DNA of 10,404 nt from a bacterium (GCA_030428825.1 JAUIEL010000192.1:1-10404); one strand, 5' to 3'. Counted from the first letter of the stretch, positions 1 through 7,769 are shown. The notes: generated by a model from the sequence alone, not told the origin. Numbers and translations: made by a program.

Positions 1-668
1 TGCGCGACCGCGTCCTCCCTCCGCTCGTCTCCGTCGTCGGTCCCGCGATCATCCGCGCGTTCGGCGTCACCTGGAAGATCCGCCGCCTGGGGTACGACCC
101 GTTCCGGGCCCGGAGCGCGGGGGAGACCGACCTCCGGACGATCGTCACGCTCTGGCACGAGACGCTCTTTCCGCTCGCGTACGTCCACCGGAACGAGGGG
201 GCGAAGGTCCTCGTCAGCCGCCACGGGGATGGCGAGTTGATCGTCCGCGCGCTCCTCGGGCTCGGGTTCTCCGTCGCCCGCGGGTCGACGACGCGGGGCG
301 GGGCGGCCGGGCTGCGCGACCTCGTGCGGGCGGCGAAGCGCGACACGTGCGACCTCTCCCTCACCCCGGACGGGCCGAAGGGGCCGCGGCGGAAGGCGCA
401 GCCCGGGGTCGTCTACCTCTCGGCGATGACCGGCTTCCCGATCCTCCCGTTGGCGCTGGTCGCCGATCGGGCCTGGCGGTTCCGGTCGTGGGACCGCTTC
501 ATGGTCCCGAAGCCGTTCGCCCGGATCGCGGTCGTGGCCGGCGACCCGATCGAGGTGCCGCGCGCGGGGCTGGAGGAGCGCGTCGAGGAGCACCTGCGCC
601 GCTTCGAGGAGGAGATGGCGCGGGCGGAGGCGCGCGCGAACGAGGCGCTCGCCGACGGGACGTGGTGA
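1..668 (+). CDS. DUF374 lysophospholipid acyltransferase-like protein, 5' end at or beyond window edge
   Basis: The reading frame is open from base 3 to a TGA at 666-668, about 221 codons. The first two bases are TG, so an ATG with its A one base outside the window is possible, and the gene may be almost complete. The family (DUF374, in the lysophospholipid acyltransferase superfamily) is associated with membrane or envelope glycerolipid and lipid A-like acylation; that role is family knowledge. Visible signatures are a WHE near bases 162-170, SRHGDGE near 217-237, a VARGSTTRGGAA stretch near 273-308, and TPDGPKGPRR near 363-392, which is the most diagnostic DUF374 block. A hydrophobic stretch follows (VVYLSAMTGFPILPLAL). 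The C-terminus is a charged Glu/Arg helix. The stop overlaps the next gene's start by 4 bp (GTGA), implying translational coupling. The substrate cannot be read from sequence. Confidence 0.85.
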   Translation, partial: RDRVLPPLVSVVGPAIIRAFGVTWKIRRLGYDPFRARSAGETDLRTIVTLWHETLFPLAYVHRNEGAKVLVSRHGDGELIVRALLGLGFSVARGSTTRGGAAGLRDLVRAAKRDTCDLSLTPDGPKGPRRKAQPGVVYLSAMTGFPILPLALVADRAWRFRSWDRFMVPKPFARIAVVAGDPIEVPRAGLEERVEEHLRRFEEEMARAEARANEALADGTW

Positions 669-1540
669 CCGCGCCCACGGGCGCGCGGTTCGGCACGGCC
701 GGCTGGTCGTACGCCGACTGGAAGGGGGCGGTCTACCCGAAGCGGCCGGCCGAGGGGTTCGACCCGCTCCGTTACCTCGCCGCCTACGTCGACGCGATCG
801 AGATCAACAGCACGTTCTACCGGCCGCCGACACCCGCCGCCGCGACCCGCTGGGCGGAGACCGTCGTCGGCCTCGACCGGTTCTCGTTCACCGCGAAGCT
901 GTACCGCGGGTTCACCCACGACCCGCCGTCGGCGTGGCGGGAAGAGGACGTCCTCGCTTTCCGGGCCGGGATCGCACCGCTCGTCGAGGCGGGGCGGCTC
1001 GGCGGGCTCCTCGCGCAGTTCCCGTTCTGGTTCGACGCCGCGCGCCCGAACCTCGAGCACCTCGGTCGGGTGATCGACACTTTCGGCGACCTCCCGCTGG
1101 TCGTCGAACTGCGCCATCGGTCGCTCCTCGCCCCGCGGATCGTCGAGCGTCTCCGCGCACGCGAGGTGTCGTTCTGCAACGTCGACCAGCCCGCGTCGAG
1201 CACGTCGATCGAGGTCGGCGCCCGCGTCACCGGCCCCGTCGGCTACCTCCGGCTGCACGGGAGGAACGCCGACAGGTGGTTCGCGAAGGGGGCCGGCCGC
1301 GACGAGAAGTACGACTACCTCTACCCGCCCGAGGAGCTCGAGCGGTTCGTCCCGCTGGTGCGAGAGCTGGTCGAAGGGACCGAGCGGACGTACGTGATCG
1401 GGAACAACCACTTCCTCGGGAAGGCGCCGGCGAACGTGCTCGAGCTGAAGGCGGCGTTCGAGGGGGGAGCGGTGGAGGTTCCGCCGGCGCTGGTCCGGAC
1501 CTATCCTCGCCTGCGCGCGATCAGCGCGGAGGACGCCTGA
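665..1540 (+). CDS. DUF72 family protein
   Basis: A 291-aa protein of the DUF72 family, a TIM-barrel-like family without an agreed biochemical role. GTG at 665 is chosen because it makes a 4-bp GTGA overlap with the upstream stop and places the conserved N-terminal motif (GTAGWSYADWKG, residues 10-21) where the family has it; GTG at 662 is an alternative. Other family blocks are IEINSTFYRPP (45-55), RFSFTAKLYRGFTHD (72-86), LLAQFPFWF (115-123), LVVELRHRS (145-153), CNVDQP (171-176), YLRLHGRN (194-201), YDYLYPPEEL (216-225) and YVIGNNHFLGKAPANVLEL (243-261). The many conserved His, Glu, Asn and Asp residues suggest an enzyme. The length is normal for the family. It sits between a DUF374 gene and rnhC, with almost no spacing on either side, so it is probably cotranscribed. 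The name should stay DUF72. Confidence 0.93.
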   Translation: MTAPTGARFGTAGWSYADWKGAVYPKRPAEGFDPLRYLAAYVDAIEINSTFYRPPTPAAATRWAETVVGLDRFSFTAKLYRGFTHDPPSAWREEDVLAFRAGIAPLVEAGRLGGLLAQFPFWFDAARPNLEHLGRVIDTFGDLPLVVELRHRSLLAPRIVERLRAREVSFCNVDQPASSTSIEVGARVTGPVGYLRLHGRNADRWFAKGAGRDEKYDYLYPPEELERFVPLVRELVEGTERTYVIGNNHFLGKAPANVLELKAAFEGGAVEVPPALVRTYPRLRAISAEDA

Positions 1541-2440
1541 GTGACCAGCATGCACGTGCAGATCGTGTCGACGGAGGTGGCGGAGGCCGTTCGCGGCCTC
1601 CTCGAGGGGGACGGCTTCCGGATGGGCTCGGCGCCGTACGCGGAGTGGGAGGCGGTCGGCTCGGACGTCCGCGCCACCTTTTATGGGAAGCGGCGGAAGC
1701 TCCTGATCCAGGGGCAGGGGACCGGCGGGCTCCTGAGGCGGCTCGCCGGGGTCCTTCCGGCGACGGAGCCCGCCCCCGAGCGGAGGGAGGCGCGCGTCGA
1801 CGGCCCGACGATCGGGACCGACGAGGCGGGGAAGGGGGACTACTTCGGGTCGCTGGTCGTCGCCGGCTGCCTCGTCGGGCCGGACGACGTCGAGTGGTTG
1901 AAGGCGGCCGGCGTCAAGGACTCGAAGCTCCTCTCCGACCGCACGATCGAGGTCCAGGAGGGGAAGATCCTGTCGCGGATCCCGACCGAGGTCGTCGAGC
2001 TGGCGCCGCCCGAGTACGGCGAGGCGCACCGGGAGACGAAGAACGTGAACGTGATCCTCGGGCGCGCCCACGCCGAGGTGATCCGTCGGCTCCTCTCGCG
2101 AGGGGAAGGGGTGAAGCGGATCGTCGTCGACCGGTTCGGGTCGAACCACCACGTCTTGAAGCCGCTCGGGAAGGTCCCGAAGGAGACCGAGGTGCTGCTG
2201 GTGCCGCGGGCGGAGTCGAATCCGGCCGTCGCCGCGGCGTCGGTCGTCGCCCGGGCGACGTTCGTCCGGTCGCTCCGGCGGCTCTCCGACGCGTGTGGGG
2301 TCGACCTCCTCCCGGGGGCGTCGGCGGAGGTCGAGCGGGTCGCCCGGAAGGTGGCGGCCGTCGGGGGACGCGCGCTGCTCGGCACGGTCGCGAAGCTCCA
2401 CTTCAAGACGACCGACCGCGTCCTCGCCGACGGAGCGTGA
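1541..2440 (+). CDS. rnhC: ribonuclease HIII
   Basis: A 299-aa RNase HIII, which cleaves the RNA strand of RNA-DNA hybrids such as R-loops and primer remnants. Residues 1-75 fit the TBP-like substrate-binding domain that separates HIII from HII, including the FYGKRRKLLIQGQGT stretch at 47-61. The catalytic domain starts at IGTDEAGKGDYFG (91-103) with D94 and E95, followed by VKDSKLL (125-131), D197 in VVDRFG, and RAESNPAVAAASVVAR (223-238), where E225 occupies the place of the remaining acidic residue. These match the D-E-D-plus-acid active site of the family; the residue equivalence is my alignment by eye. The C-terminal LHFKTT is typical. GTG at 1541 directly follows the upstream TGA; an in-frame ATG at 1550 (residue 4) is the alternative. 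The usual Pro after YFG is Ser here. Confidence 0.94.
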   Translation: MTSMHVQIVSTEVAEAVRGLLEGDGFRMGSAPYAEWEAVGSDVRATFYGKRRKLLIQGQGTGGLLRRLAGVLPATEPAPERREARVDGPTIGTDEAGKGDYFGSLVVAGCLVGPDDVEWLKAAGVKDSKLLSDRTIEVQEGKILSRIPTEVVELAPPEYGEAHRETKNVNVILGRAHAEVIRRLLSRGEGVKRIVVDRFGSNHHVLKPLGKVPKETEVLLVPRAESNPAVAAASVVARATFVRSLRRLSDACGVDLLPGASAEVERVARKVAAVGGRALLGTVAKLHFKTTDRVLADGA

Positions 2441-2446
2441 CGCGGG

Positions 2447-2977
2447 ATGGACCGGCGCCTCGCGGCCGTCGTCGCCTTCTACGTCGTAGTGGCCGGCCTC
2501 GGGCTCCTCTGGATGGCGGCGCGGGGAGACCCGCTCCCCGCGGCGCTCCTGGCCGAGCGCGTCTCGTGGATCGCGGCCGCGGGCGGCGGAGCGGCGACCG
2601 CGGTCGCGGTCGTCCTCGTCTCCGACCTCCTCCTCGAGCGGTTCGCCTGGACCGACCTCCTCCGGCGGGACGTCGTCCAGATGCTGGGACCGGTCACCGT
2701 CGGTCGGGCGGCGACGGTGGCGCTCGCGTCGGGGATCGGCGAGGAGATCCTGTTCCGCGGCGCCCTCCTGCCGTGGGCCGGGCTGGTCGTGTCGTCGATC
2801 GTCTTCGGGGTCCTCCACGCCGGACCGAGGCTGCTCGGGTGGACGGCGTTCGCGATCGTCGGCGGGTTCGTCTTCGGAGGGCTCGCGGTCTGGAGCGGCG
2901 GCGTTCTCGCGCCGGCGGTGGCGCACGTCGGCATCAACGGGGCGCAGCTCCTTCGTCTGCGTCGCTCCGAACATTGA
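2447..2977 (+). CDS. CPBP-family (Abi/CAAX-type) intramembrane metalloprotease
   Basis: A 176-aa hydrophobic membrane protein. Three motifs identify the CPBP/Abi (Rce1-like) glutamic intramembrane protease family: EEILFRG (E99, E100, R104), FGVLHAG (H124) and AHVGIN (H160, N164). These residues form the membrane-embedded active site in characterised relatives. Hydrophobic segments lie at roughly 5-23, 40-62, 107-123, 131-149 and 151-162. At 176 aa it is short for the family, which often exceeds 200 aa, and the N-terminal helices are few; the catalytic core is intact. ATG at 2447 lies 6 bp after rnhC. Substrates cannot be predicted; family members act in prenyl-protein processing, bacteriocin self-immunity and membrane-protein turnover. 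There is no peptide or bacteriocin gene beside it, so an immunity role has no contextual support. Confidence 0.88.
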   Translation: MDRRLAAVVAFYVVVAGLGLLWMAARGDPLPAALLAERVSWIAAAGGGAATAVAVVLVSDLLLERFAWTDLLRRDVVQMLGPVTVGRAATVALASGIGEEILFRGALLPWAGLVVSSIVFGVLHAGPRLLGWTAFAIVGGFVFGGLAVWSGGVLAPAVAHVGINGAQLLRLRRSEH

Positions 2978-3003
2978 ACGGAGCCACCCGGACACGTTAG
3001 GTT
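2974..3003 (+). promoter_or_regulatory. weak sigma70-like promoter candidate for pyrBI
   Basis: TTGAAC at 2974-2979 (4/6 to TTGACA), an 18-bp spacer, and TAGGTT at 2998-3003 (3/6 to TATAAT). An overlapping TAGGAT at 3003-3008 is a better -10 but has no matching -35. This 91-bp gap is the longest before 6156 and follows a complete gene, so a promoter for pyrB is expected here. The match is poor and the short direct repeat TTAGGTTAGG (2997-3006) creates both -10 options. Low certainty. Confidence 0.22.
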
Positions 3004-3068
3004 AGGATCAAGTCCGCCGCGCGGGATCGGAACGAGGTCGGCCGGAGGAGGTCGGAGTCCGCCGCCAC

Positions 3069-4019
3069 ATGACCGCAGACACCGTCGCAAACCCCGAACT
3101 GGCCAAGGCCTTCGTCGGCCGCGACGTGGTCTCGATGCGCGACTTCCGCCGCGAGGAGATCCTCTTCGTCCTCGACCTCGCCGAGCGCTTCGAGCACACC
3201 TCCGAGCCGCTCCTCGGCGGTCGCGTCGTCGTTAACCTCTTCTTCGAGCCGTCGACCCGCACGAGGCTCTCGTTCGAGGCGGCGATGGTCCGGCTCGGCG
3301 GGCAGAACATCGGGTTCGCGGACGCGGGCATCTCGTCCGTGGCGAAGGGGGAGTCGCTCGCCGACACGATCCGGGTGGTCGAGAACTACTGCGACATCAT
3401 CGTCATCCGTCACAAGTTCGAGGGGGCGGCGCGGCTGGCGGCCGAGGCGTCGCGGCTGCCGGTCATCAACGGCGGGGACGGCTCGAACCAGCACCCGACC
3501 CAGACGCTCCTCGACCTGTTCACGATCCGGAAGCTGCACGGCCGGCTCGAGAAGCTCCGCGTCGCGTTCCTCGGCGACCTGAAGTACAGCCGGACGGTCC
3601 ACTCGCTGATCGAGGTCCTCGCCCAGTTCGAGTGCGAGTTCGTGCTGGTCTCGCCGCAGGAGCTCCGGATGCCGCGCGACATCCTCGACGACCTCGCGCG
3701 GGACGGCGTCCGGTGCCGCGAGGAGTTCAAGCCGTCGATCCTGCCCGTCGACGTCGACATCCTCTACACGACGCGCATCCAGAAGGAGCGGTTCGTCGAC
3801 CCGGTCGAGTACGAGCGGGTCCGGAACGCGTACCGCCTCGACCGGGAGGCGCTCGAGGTGTTCCCGCGCCCGGTCACGGTGATGCACCCGCTCCCTCGGG
3901 TGAACGAGATCTCGACCGACCTCGACGACTACGAGGGGGCCGCCTATTTCCAGCAGGCGCGGAACGGGATCACGGTCCGGAAGACGCTCCTCTCCCTGTT
4001 GCTGGGGGCCCTGCCATGA
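3069..4019 (+). CDS. pyrB: aspartate carbamoyltransferase catalytic chain
   Basis: A 316-aa catalytic subunit of aspartate carbamoyltransferase, which joins carbamoyl phosphate and L-aspartate into N-carbamoyl-L-aspartate in the first committed step of pyrimidine synthesis. The carbamoyl-phosphate motif FFEPSTRTRLSFE is at 58-70 (STRTR 62-66). The 80s-loop equivalent is SSVAKGES at 89-96, with K93 contributed to the neighbouring subunit's site. HPTQTLLDLFTI is at 142-153, the aspartate-domain MHPLPRVNEI at 272-281, and YFQQARNG at 293-300. HPLPR, and not an ornithine-binding motif, separates it from ornithine carbamoyltransferase. The length is normal. ATG at 3069 has only a loose Shine-Dalgarno (GGAG at 3054-3057; a stronger GGAGGAG at 3044-3050 is too far away). 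The stop overlaps pyrI (ATGA at 4016-4019). Confidence 0.97.
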   Translation: MTADTVANPELAKAFVGRDVVSMRDFRREEILFVLDLAERFEHTSEPLLGGRVVVNLFFEPSTRTRLSFEAAMVRLGGQNIGFADAGISSVAKGESLADTIRVVENYCDIIVIRHKFEGAARLAAEASRLPVINGGDGSNQHPTQTLLDLFTIRKLHGRLEKLRVAFLGDLKYSRTVHSLIEVLAQFECEFVLVSPQELRMPRDILDDLARDGVRCREEFKPSILPVDVDILYTTRIQKERFVDPVEYERVRNAYRLDREALEVFPRPVTVMHPLPRVNEISTDLDDYEGAAYFQQARNGITVRKTLLSLLLGALP

Positions 4020-4495
4020 CCGCCGAACGGCTGCTCGCGGAAGAGCGATCCATCAAGGTGTCGGCGCTCGAGCGCGGGACGGTGATCGACCACCTCCGGC
4101 ACGGGACCGGCCTCCGGGTGCTGGCGGTCCTCGGGCTCTCCGACGCCGACCAGACCGTCTCGATCGGGTTGAACCTCGACTCGCGGCGGATGGGCCGGAA
4201 GGACCTGATCAAGATCGAGGGGAAGGAGCTGACGCGGGAGGAGATCGACAAGATCGCGATCCTCTCCCCCGAGGCGACGCTCTCGATCATCCGCGACTTC
4301 CAGGTGGTGTCGAAGCTCGGTCCCGAGCTCGAGAACGAACTGGAGGGGGTCGTCCGCTGCCGCAACCCATCCTGCATCTCCAACCACGAGCGGATCCCGA
4401 GCCGGTTCCTCGTGGCGGACCGGGAGCCGATCCTGCGCCTCCGCTGCGCCTACTGCGAGCGGGTCGTCCCGCAGGGCGAGATCGACCTCCTCTGA
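4016..4495 (+). CDS. pyrI: aspartate carbamoyltransferase regulatory chain
   Basis: A 159-aa regulatory subunit of aspartate carbamoyltransferase. It binds effector nucleotides (CTP, ATP, UTP in characterised enzymes) and links catalytic trimers. The N-terminal allosteric domain shows VSALERGTVIDHLRHGTGLRVLAVLG (residues 15-40; K14, D25 and H26 fall in the nucleotide-site segment) and GLNLDSRRMGRKDLIKIEGKEL (51-72). The C-terminal zinc domain has four cysteines, C115 and C120 (CxxxxC) and C144 and C147 (CxxC), matching the structural Zn site that contacts PyrB. ATG at 4016 overlaps pyrB's TGA by 4 bp, which favours coupled, roughly equal translation. The intact Zn and effector regions suggest a functional allosteric holoenzyme of the PyrBI type (inference). 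Confidence 0.96.
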   Translation: MTAERLLAEERSIKVSALERGTVIDHLRHGTGLRVLAVLGLSDADQTVSIGLNLDSRRMGRKDLIKIEGKELTREEIDKIAILSPEATLSIIRDFQVVSKLGPELENELEGVVRCRNPSCISNHERIPSRFLVADREPILRLRCAYCERVVPQGEIDLL

Positions 4496-4538
4496 GGGGC
4501 GCCGAGGCTCGCCGGGACCGCCACGAAAGGACGCCGCG

Positions 4539-6155
4539 ATGAGCACGACCGCCCGCATCCGGACCGTCATCGAGGGGTACGACCTGCAGCGAGAGCGGGA
4601 GCGGTACGCGTTCCCCGACGTCACGGTCGCGGGGGAGACGCTGAACCGCGGCACCGCGCGCGTGAGCGTCTCGGCCGATCCCGAGGACGACGCCGCGGCC
4701 CGCGCCCGGGCCGCACATCGCGAACACCTCTACCTCACGACCCACGCCGAGCACGCGCCGGTCCTCGAGCTCGGCTGGCCGATCGCGGGGCAGTTCGTCC
4801 GGGCGCGTCACGGCGTCTATCTCGACCTCTACCTCGGCGTGGCGCAGAAGCTGATCGACGAGAACCACCCGAGGCTCCTCGCGGCGGTCGACCGGCTCGC
4901 CGCGCTCCGGCTCGCCCTCCGGCGGGAGATCGCGACCGACGACGTCTACGCGGCGCGGGAAGGGGTCGAGGGGATCTGCACCACCGCGACGCTGGCCGAG
5001 CGGATCGCGCGGATGGTCGACGAGGCGTTCCCGCGCGACGGCGGCAGCAAGGTCTTCCTGAGCAACAGCGGCGCCGAGGCGAACGAGGCGGCGATCAAGC
5101 TCGCCCAGCGCGTCCGCTGGTCGCGGCTGCGCCGGGCGTACGGTCCGGACCTCCTCGCGAACGTGATGGCCCAGCTCGGGATCCCGACGGTGCCGTACTT
5201 CGACGCCTCGGGTCGGGACCCGGTCTTCGCCGATCACCCGCTCTTCCTCGTCGCCTGCGAGGGGGCGTTCCACGGCCGGACGCTCGGGGCGCTCGCGCTC
5301 ACCCGGTCGAAGCGGGCGCACCAGATCGGATACGCGAAGCCGCGTTGGACCATCCACCTGCCGTTCAACGGGCCGGCCGACGCGCTCGCCGCGCGGCTCG
5401 ACCCCCGTCCGCTGTCGGAGATCGTCGCCGCGGACGGCGGCGTCCCCGGCGTCCTCGAGCGGGGCCTCGTCCCGGCCGAGCTGGTCGCCGCGTTCGTGGT
5501 GGAGGGGTTCCAGGGGGAGGGGGGGTACCGCCTCGCCGAGCCGGAGTTCCTCCACGGGGTGAGGGAGACCTGCACCCGGCACGACATCCTGTACGTCGCC
5601 GACGAGGTGCAGACGTTCGGCCGGACCGGCGCGCCGTTCGTCCATCAGCACCATGGCGTCCAGCCCGACGTCGTGACGCTGGCGAAGGGCGCGTGGGTCG
5701 GCGCCACGATCGCGCCGGCGTCGCTCGAGGAGCACCTCGAACCCGGGTGGCACTCGAACACCTGGGGAGGCGGCAAGGTGTTCGACAACACGATCGCGTA
5801 CGAGACGCTGGAGACCCTGATCGGACACGAGGACCCGCTCTTCGAGGGGAGGACGTACCTCGAGAACGAGCGGGTGAAGGGGGAGTACCTCCGCGAGAAG
5901 CTCGCCGCGCTCGTCGAGGCGCACCCCGGGAGCGTCGCCGGCTTCTCGGGGCTCGGCTGCATGTACGGACTGCGCGTCCGGCACCGCGAGAAGATCCTCG
6001 ACCACGCGTGGAAGCGCGGGCTGAAGCTCCTCGGCGCGGGGCCCGAGGGGGAGGAGTCGACGATCCGGCTCCTCTTCCTGGCCGACGTGCTGACCCACGA
6101 GATCGACGAGTTCGCCGACACGATGGACGCGGTCCTGACCGACGTCGCATCGTGA
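4539..6155 (+). CDS. class III PLP-dependent aminotransferase, long form, substrate unknown
   Basis: A 538-aa fold-type I, class III (omega) aminotransferase. Active-site elements are NSGAEANEAAIKLA (176-189), FHGRT (244-248), VEGFQGEGG (321-329), DEVQTFGRTG (355-364; D355 contacts the PLP ring nitrogen) and TLAKGAWVGA (380-389) with K383 as Schiff-base lysine. The later SNTWGGGKVFDN (406-417) replaces the commoner S-T-F-G-G-N-P block and recalls lysine 6-transaminase-type enzymes. Most class III enzymes are about 400-460 aa. The extra length lies in an N-terminal segment (1-75) and in an insert around 196-235 ahead of FHGRT. ATG at 4539 follows GAAAGGA (4525-4531) with 7-bp spacing. It sits 43 bp after pyrI and 87 bp before purF. 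Likely donors are omega-amino groups (ornithine, lysine, GABA, beta-alanine), but none can be chosen from the sequence. Pyridoxal cofactor use is certain. Confidence 0.88.
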   Translation: MSTTARIRTVIEGYDLQRERERYAFPDVTVAGETLNRGTARVSVSADPEDDAAARARAAHREHLYLTTHAEHAPVLELGWPIAGQFVRARHGVYLDLYLGVAQKLIDENHPRLLAAVDRLAALRLALRREIATDDVYAAREGVEGICTTATLAERIARMVDEAFPRDGGSKVFLSNSGAEANEAAIKLAQRVRWSRLRRAYGPDLLANVMAQLGIPTVPYFDASGRDPVFADHPLFLVACEGAFHGRTLGALALTRSKRAHQIGYAKPRWTIHLPFNGPADALAARLDPRPLSEIVAADGGVPGVLERGLVPAELVAAFVVEGFQGEGGYRLAEPEFLHGVRETCTRHDILYVADEVQTFGRTGAPFVHQHHGVQPDVVTLAKGAWVGATIAPASLEEHLEPGWHSNTWGGGKVFDNTIAYETLETLIGHEDPLFEGRTYLENERVKGEYLREKLAALVEAHPGSVAGFSGLGCMYGLRVRHREKILDHAWKRGLKLLGAGPEGEESTIRLLFLADVLTHEIDEFADTMDAVLTDVAS

Positions 6156-6242
6156 GGGCGCCCGACGTACCATGACCCGCTTCGACGGCACGGCCCGTCG
6201 AGGCCCGAACCGACCTCCGACCGTCCGCCAGCGAGGCGCCCC

Positions 6243-7724
6243 ATGTGTGGTTTCATCGGCATCTTTCGGCCGTCCGGCGACGTCTTCGCGGACATCTGCG
6301 ACGGCTTGATCGCCATCCAGCACCGCGGGCAGGACGCGGCGGGGATCGCCACGTACGACGAGCGGTTCCACCTGAAGCGCGGCGGCGGCCTGGTGCGGGA
6401 CATCTTCTCGCAGGCCGACACCGACACGCTGACCGGGAACGCCGGCATCGGGCACGTCCGCTACCCGACGATCGGCGGCGGCGGGGTCGAGAACGCCCAG
6501 CCGTTCGTCGTGAACCACCCGTACGGGATCGCGCTGGCCCACAACGGCAACCTCACGAACTATCACGAGCTCGCCAAGTCGCTCGAGACGGAGAACCTGC
6601 GGCTGATCGAGTCGTCGTGCGACGCGGAGATCATCCTGAACGTCCTCGCCGACGAGCTCGACGGACGGCGCCCGAAGGCGTTCTCCGTCGACGTGCTGTT
6701 CGAGGCGGTCGAGGCGACGATGGGGCGGTTGAAGGGGGCGTACTCGGTGGTCGGGATCGTCGCGGGGAAGGGGATGTTCGCGTTCCGTGACCCGCTCGGC
6801 ATCAAGCCGATCCTGATGTCCCAGCGCGACGACCCGGACGGTCCGGCGTTCTGCATCGCGTCCGAGAGCGTCGTCCCCGACCTCCTCGACTTCCACCAGC
6901 TCGAGGACATCCAGCCCGGTGAGGCGGTCTTCGTCCCGTTCCGGGCGGAGGGCGGGGAGGACGTCGTCCGGCGGAGGCTCGTCGAGCGCGAGCACCGGCC
7001 CTGCCTCTTCGAGTGGGTCTACTTCGCCCGTCCCGACTCGTTTCTCGACCGGGTCAGCGTCTACAAGACGCGGCTCCGCCTCGGCCAGAAGATGGCGGAG
7101 CTCTGGCGGGAGACCGAGAAGGAGGTCGACGTCGTCATCCCGATCCCCGAGTCGTCGACGACCGCCGCGATGTCGATGGCGCGCGAGCTCGGGGTGAAGT
7201 ACCGCGAAGGGTTCGTCAAGAACCGCTACATCGGCCGGACGTTCATCATGCCGAGCGATGGCGAGCGGAAGCGGTCGATCCGGGCCAAGCTGAACCCGAT
7301 CCAGATCGAGTTCGAGGGGAAGGACGTCCTCCTGGTCGACGACTCGATCGTCCGCGGGAACACGTCCCGTCAGATCGTCCAGCTCGCCCGGCAGGCCGGC
7401 GCCAACAAGGTCTACTTCGCCTCGTACTCGCCGCCGCTCCGCCACCCGTGCGTCTACGGCATCGACATGTCGACGAAGAACGAGTTCGTCGCCAAGGGGC
7501 GGGACGAGAAGGAGATCGCCGAGGAGATCGGCGCCGACTTCGTCCTGTACCAGACCCTCGAGAACCTCGAGGAGGCGACCCGGGAGGGGAACGAGTGCCT
7601 CACCTCGTTCTGCAACGCCTGCTTCACCGGGGAGTACCCGACCGGGGACGTCACCAAGGAGATGCTGGCCGCGATCGAGGGAGATCGCCTCGAGCATCAC
7701 TCGGCGTCCGGGTCGTCGTCGTAA
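6243..7724 (+). CDS. purF: amidophosphoribosyltransferase (glutamine PRPP amidotransferase)
   Basis: A 493-aa enzyme that makes 5-phosphoribosylamine from PRPP and glutamine, the committed step of purine synthesis. The N-terminal Ntn glutaminase domain begins MCGFIGIF with nucleophile C2, then QHRGQDAAGI (26-35), GHVRYPT (70-76, R74) and AHNGNLTN (99-106). The phosphoribosyltransferase domain has FARPDSFLDRVSVYKTR (261-277), GFVKNRYIGRTFIMP (323-337) and the PRPP motif VLLVDDSIVRGNTS (362-375). C254, C403, C457 and C460 fall where Bacillus subtilis PurF binds its [4Fe-4S] cluster (C-x2-E-x-x-Y-F, HPC-x-YGID, CxxCFTG). Some blocks, such as SVYKTR and FVKNRY-FIMP, read more like the E. coli enzyme, which has no cluster. 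There is no propeptide: C2 follows the initiator Met, and no in-frame start codon occurs back to 6171. The Shine-Dalgarno is weak (GCGAGG, 6231-6236). Confidence 0.97.
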   Translation: MCGFIGIFRPSGDVFADICDGLIAIQHRGQDAAGIATYDERFHLKRGGGLVRDIFSQADTDTLTGNAGIGHVRYPTIGGGGVENAQPFVVNHPYGIALAHNGNLTNYHELAKSLETENLRLIESSCDAEIILNVLADELDGRRPKAFSVDVLFEAVEATMGRLKGAYSVVGIVAGKGMFAFRDPLGIKPILMSQRDDPDGPAFCIASESVVPDLLDFHQLEDIQPGEAVFVPFRAEGGEDVVRRRLVEREHRPCLFEWVYFARPDSFLDRVSVYKTRLRLGQKMAELWRETEKEVDVVIPIPESSTTAAMSMARELGVKYREGFVKNRYIGRTFIMPSDGERKRSIRAKLNPIQIEFEGKDVLLVDDSIVRGNTSRQIVQLARQAGANKVYFASYSPPLRHPCVYGIDMSTKNEFVAKGRDEKEIAEEIGADFVLYQTLENLEEATREGNECLTSFCNACFTGEYPTGDVTKEMLAAIEGDRLEHHSASGSSS

Positions 7725-7769
7725 CACACTGATACGGCTCGCGTTGGGTGCGCCCGGCCGAGAATGCCT

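Noticed and set aside
413..2995. An 860-codon open frame on the minus strand opposite the DUF374 to CPBP genes
   Set aside because: Its product is Arg/Asp/Pro/Glu-rich with no domain, and it lies antisense to four well-supported genes. In very GC-rich DNA stop codons are rare in antisense frames, so this is expected.
934..3000. A 688-codon plus-strand frame shifted from DUF72, rnhC and CPBP
   Set aside because: The product is almost entirely Arg/Gly/Ala/Pro, has no motif and overlaps genes with intact catalytic motifs in other frames.
2997..3006. TTAGGTTAGG tandem as a telomere-like or iteron repeat
   Set aside because: Only two copies of a 5-base unit, with no further copies in the window.
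4287..7727. An 1146-codon minus-strand open frame opposite pyrI, the aminotransferase and purF
   Set aside because: Low-complexity Arg/Asp/Pro/Leu composition, crosses three recognised genes and an intergenic gap. It is a striking length but fits antisense stop-depletion caused by GC skew at codon third positions.
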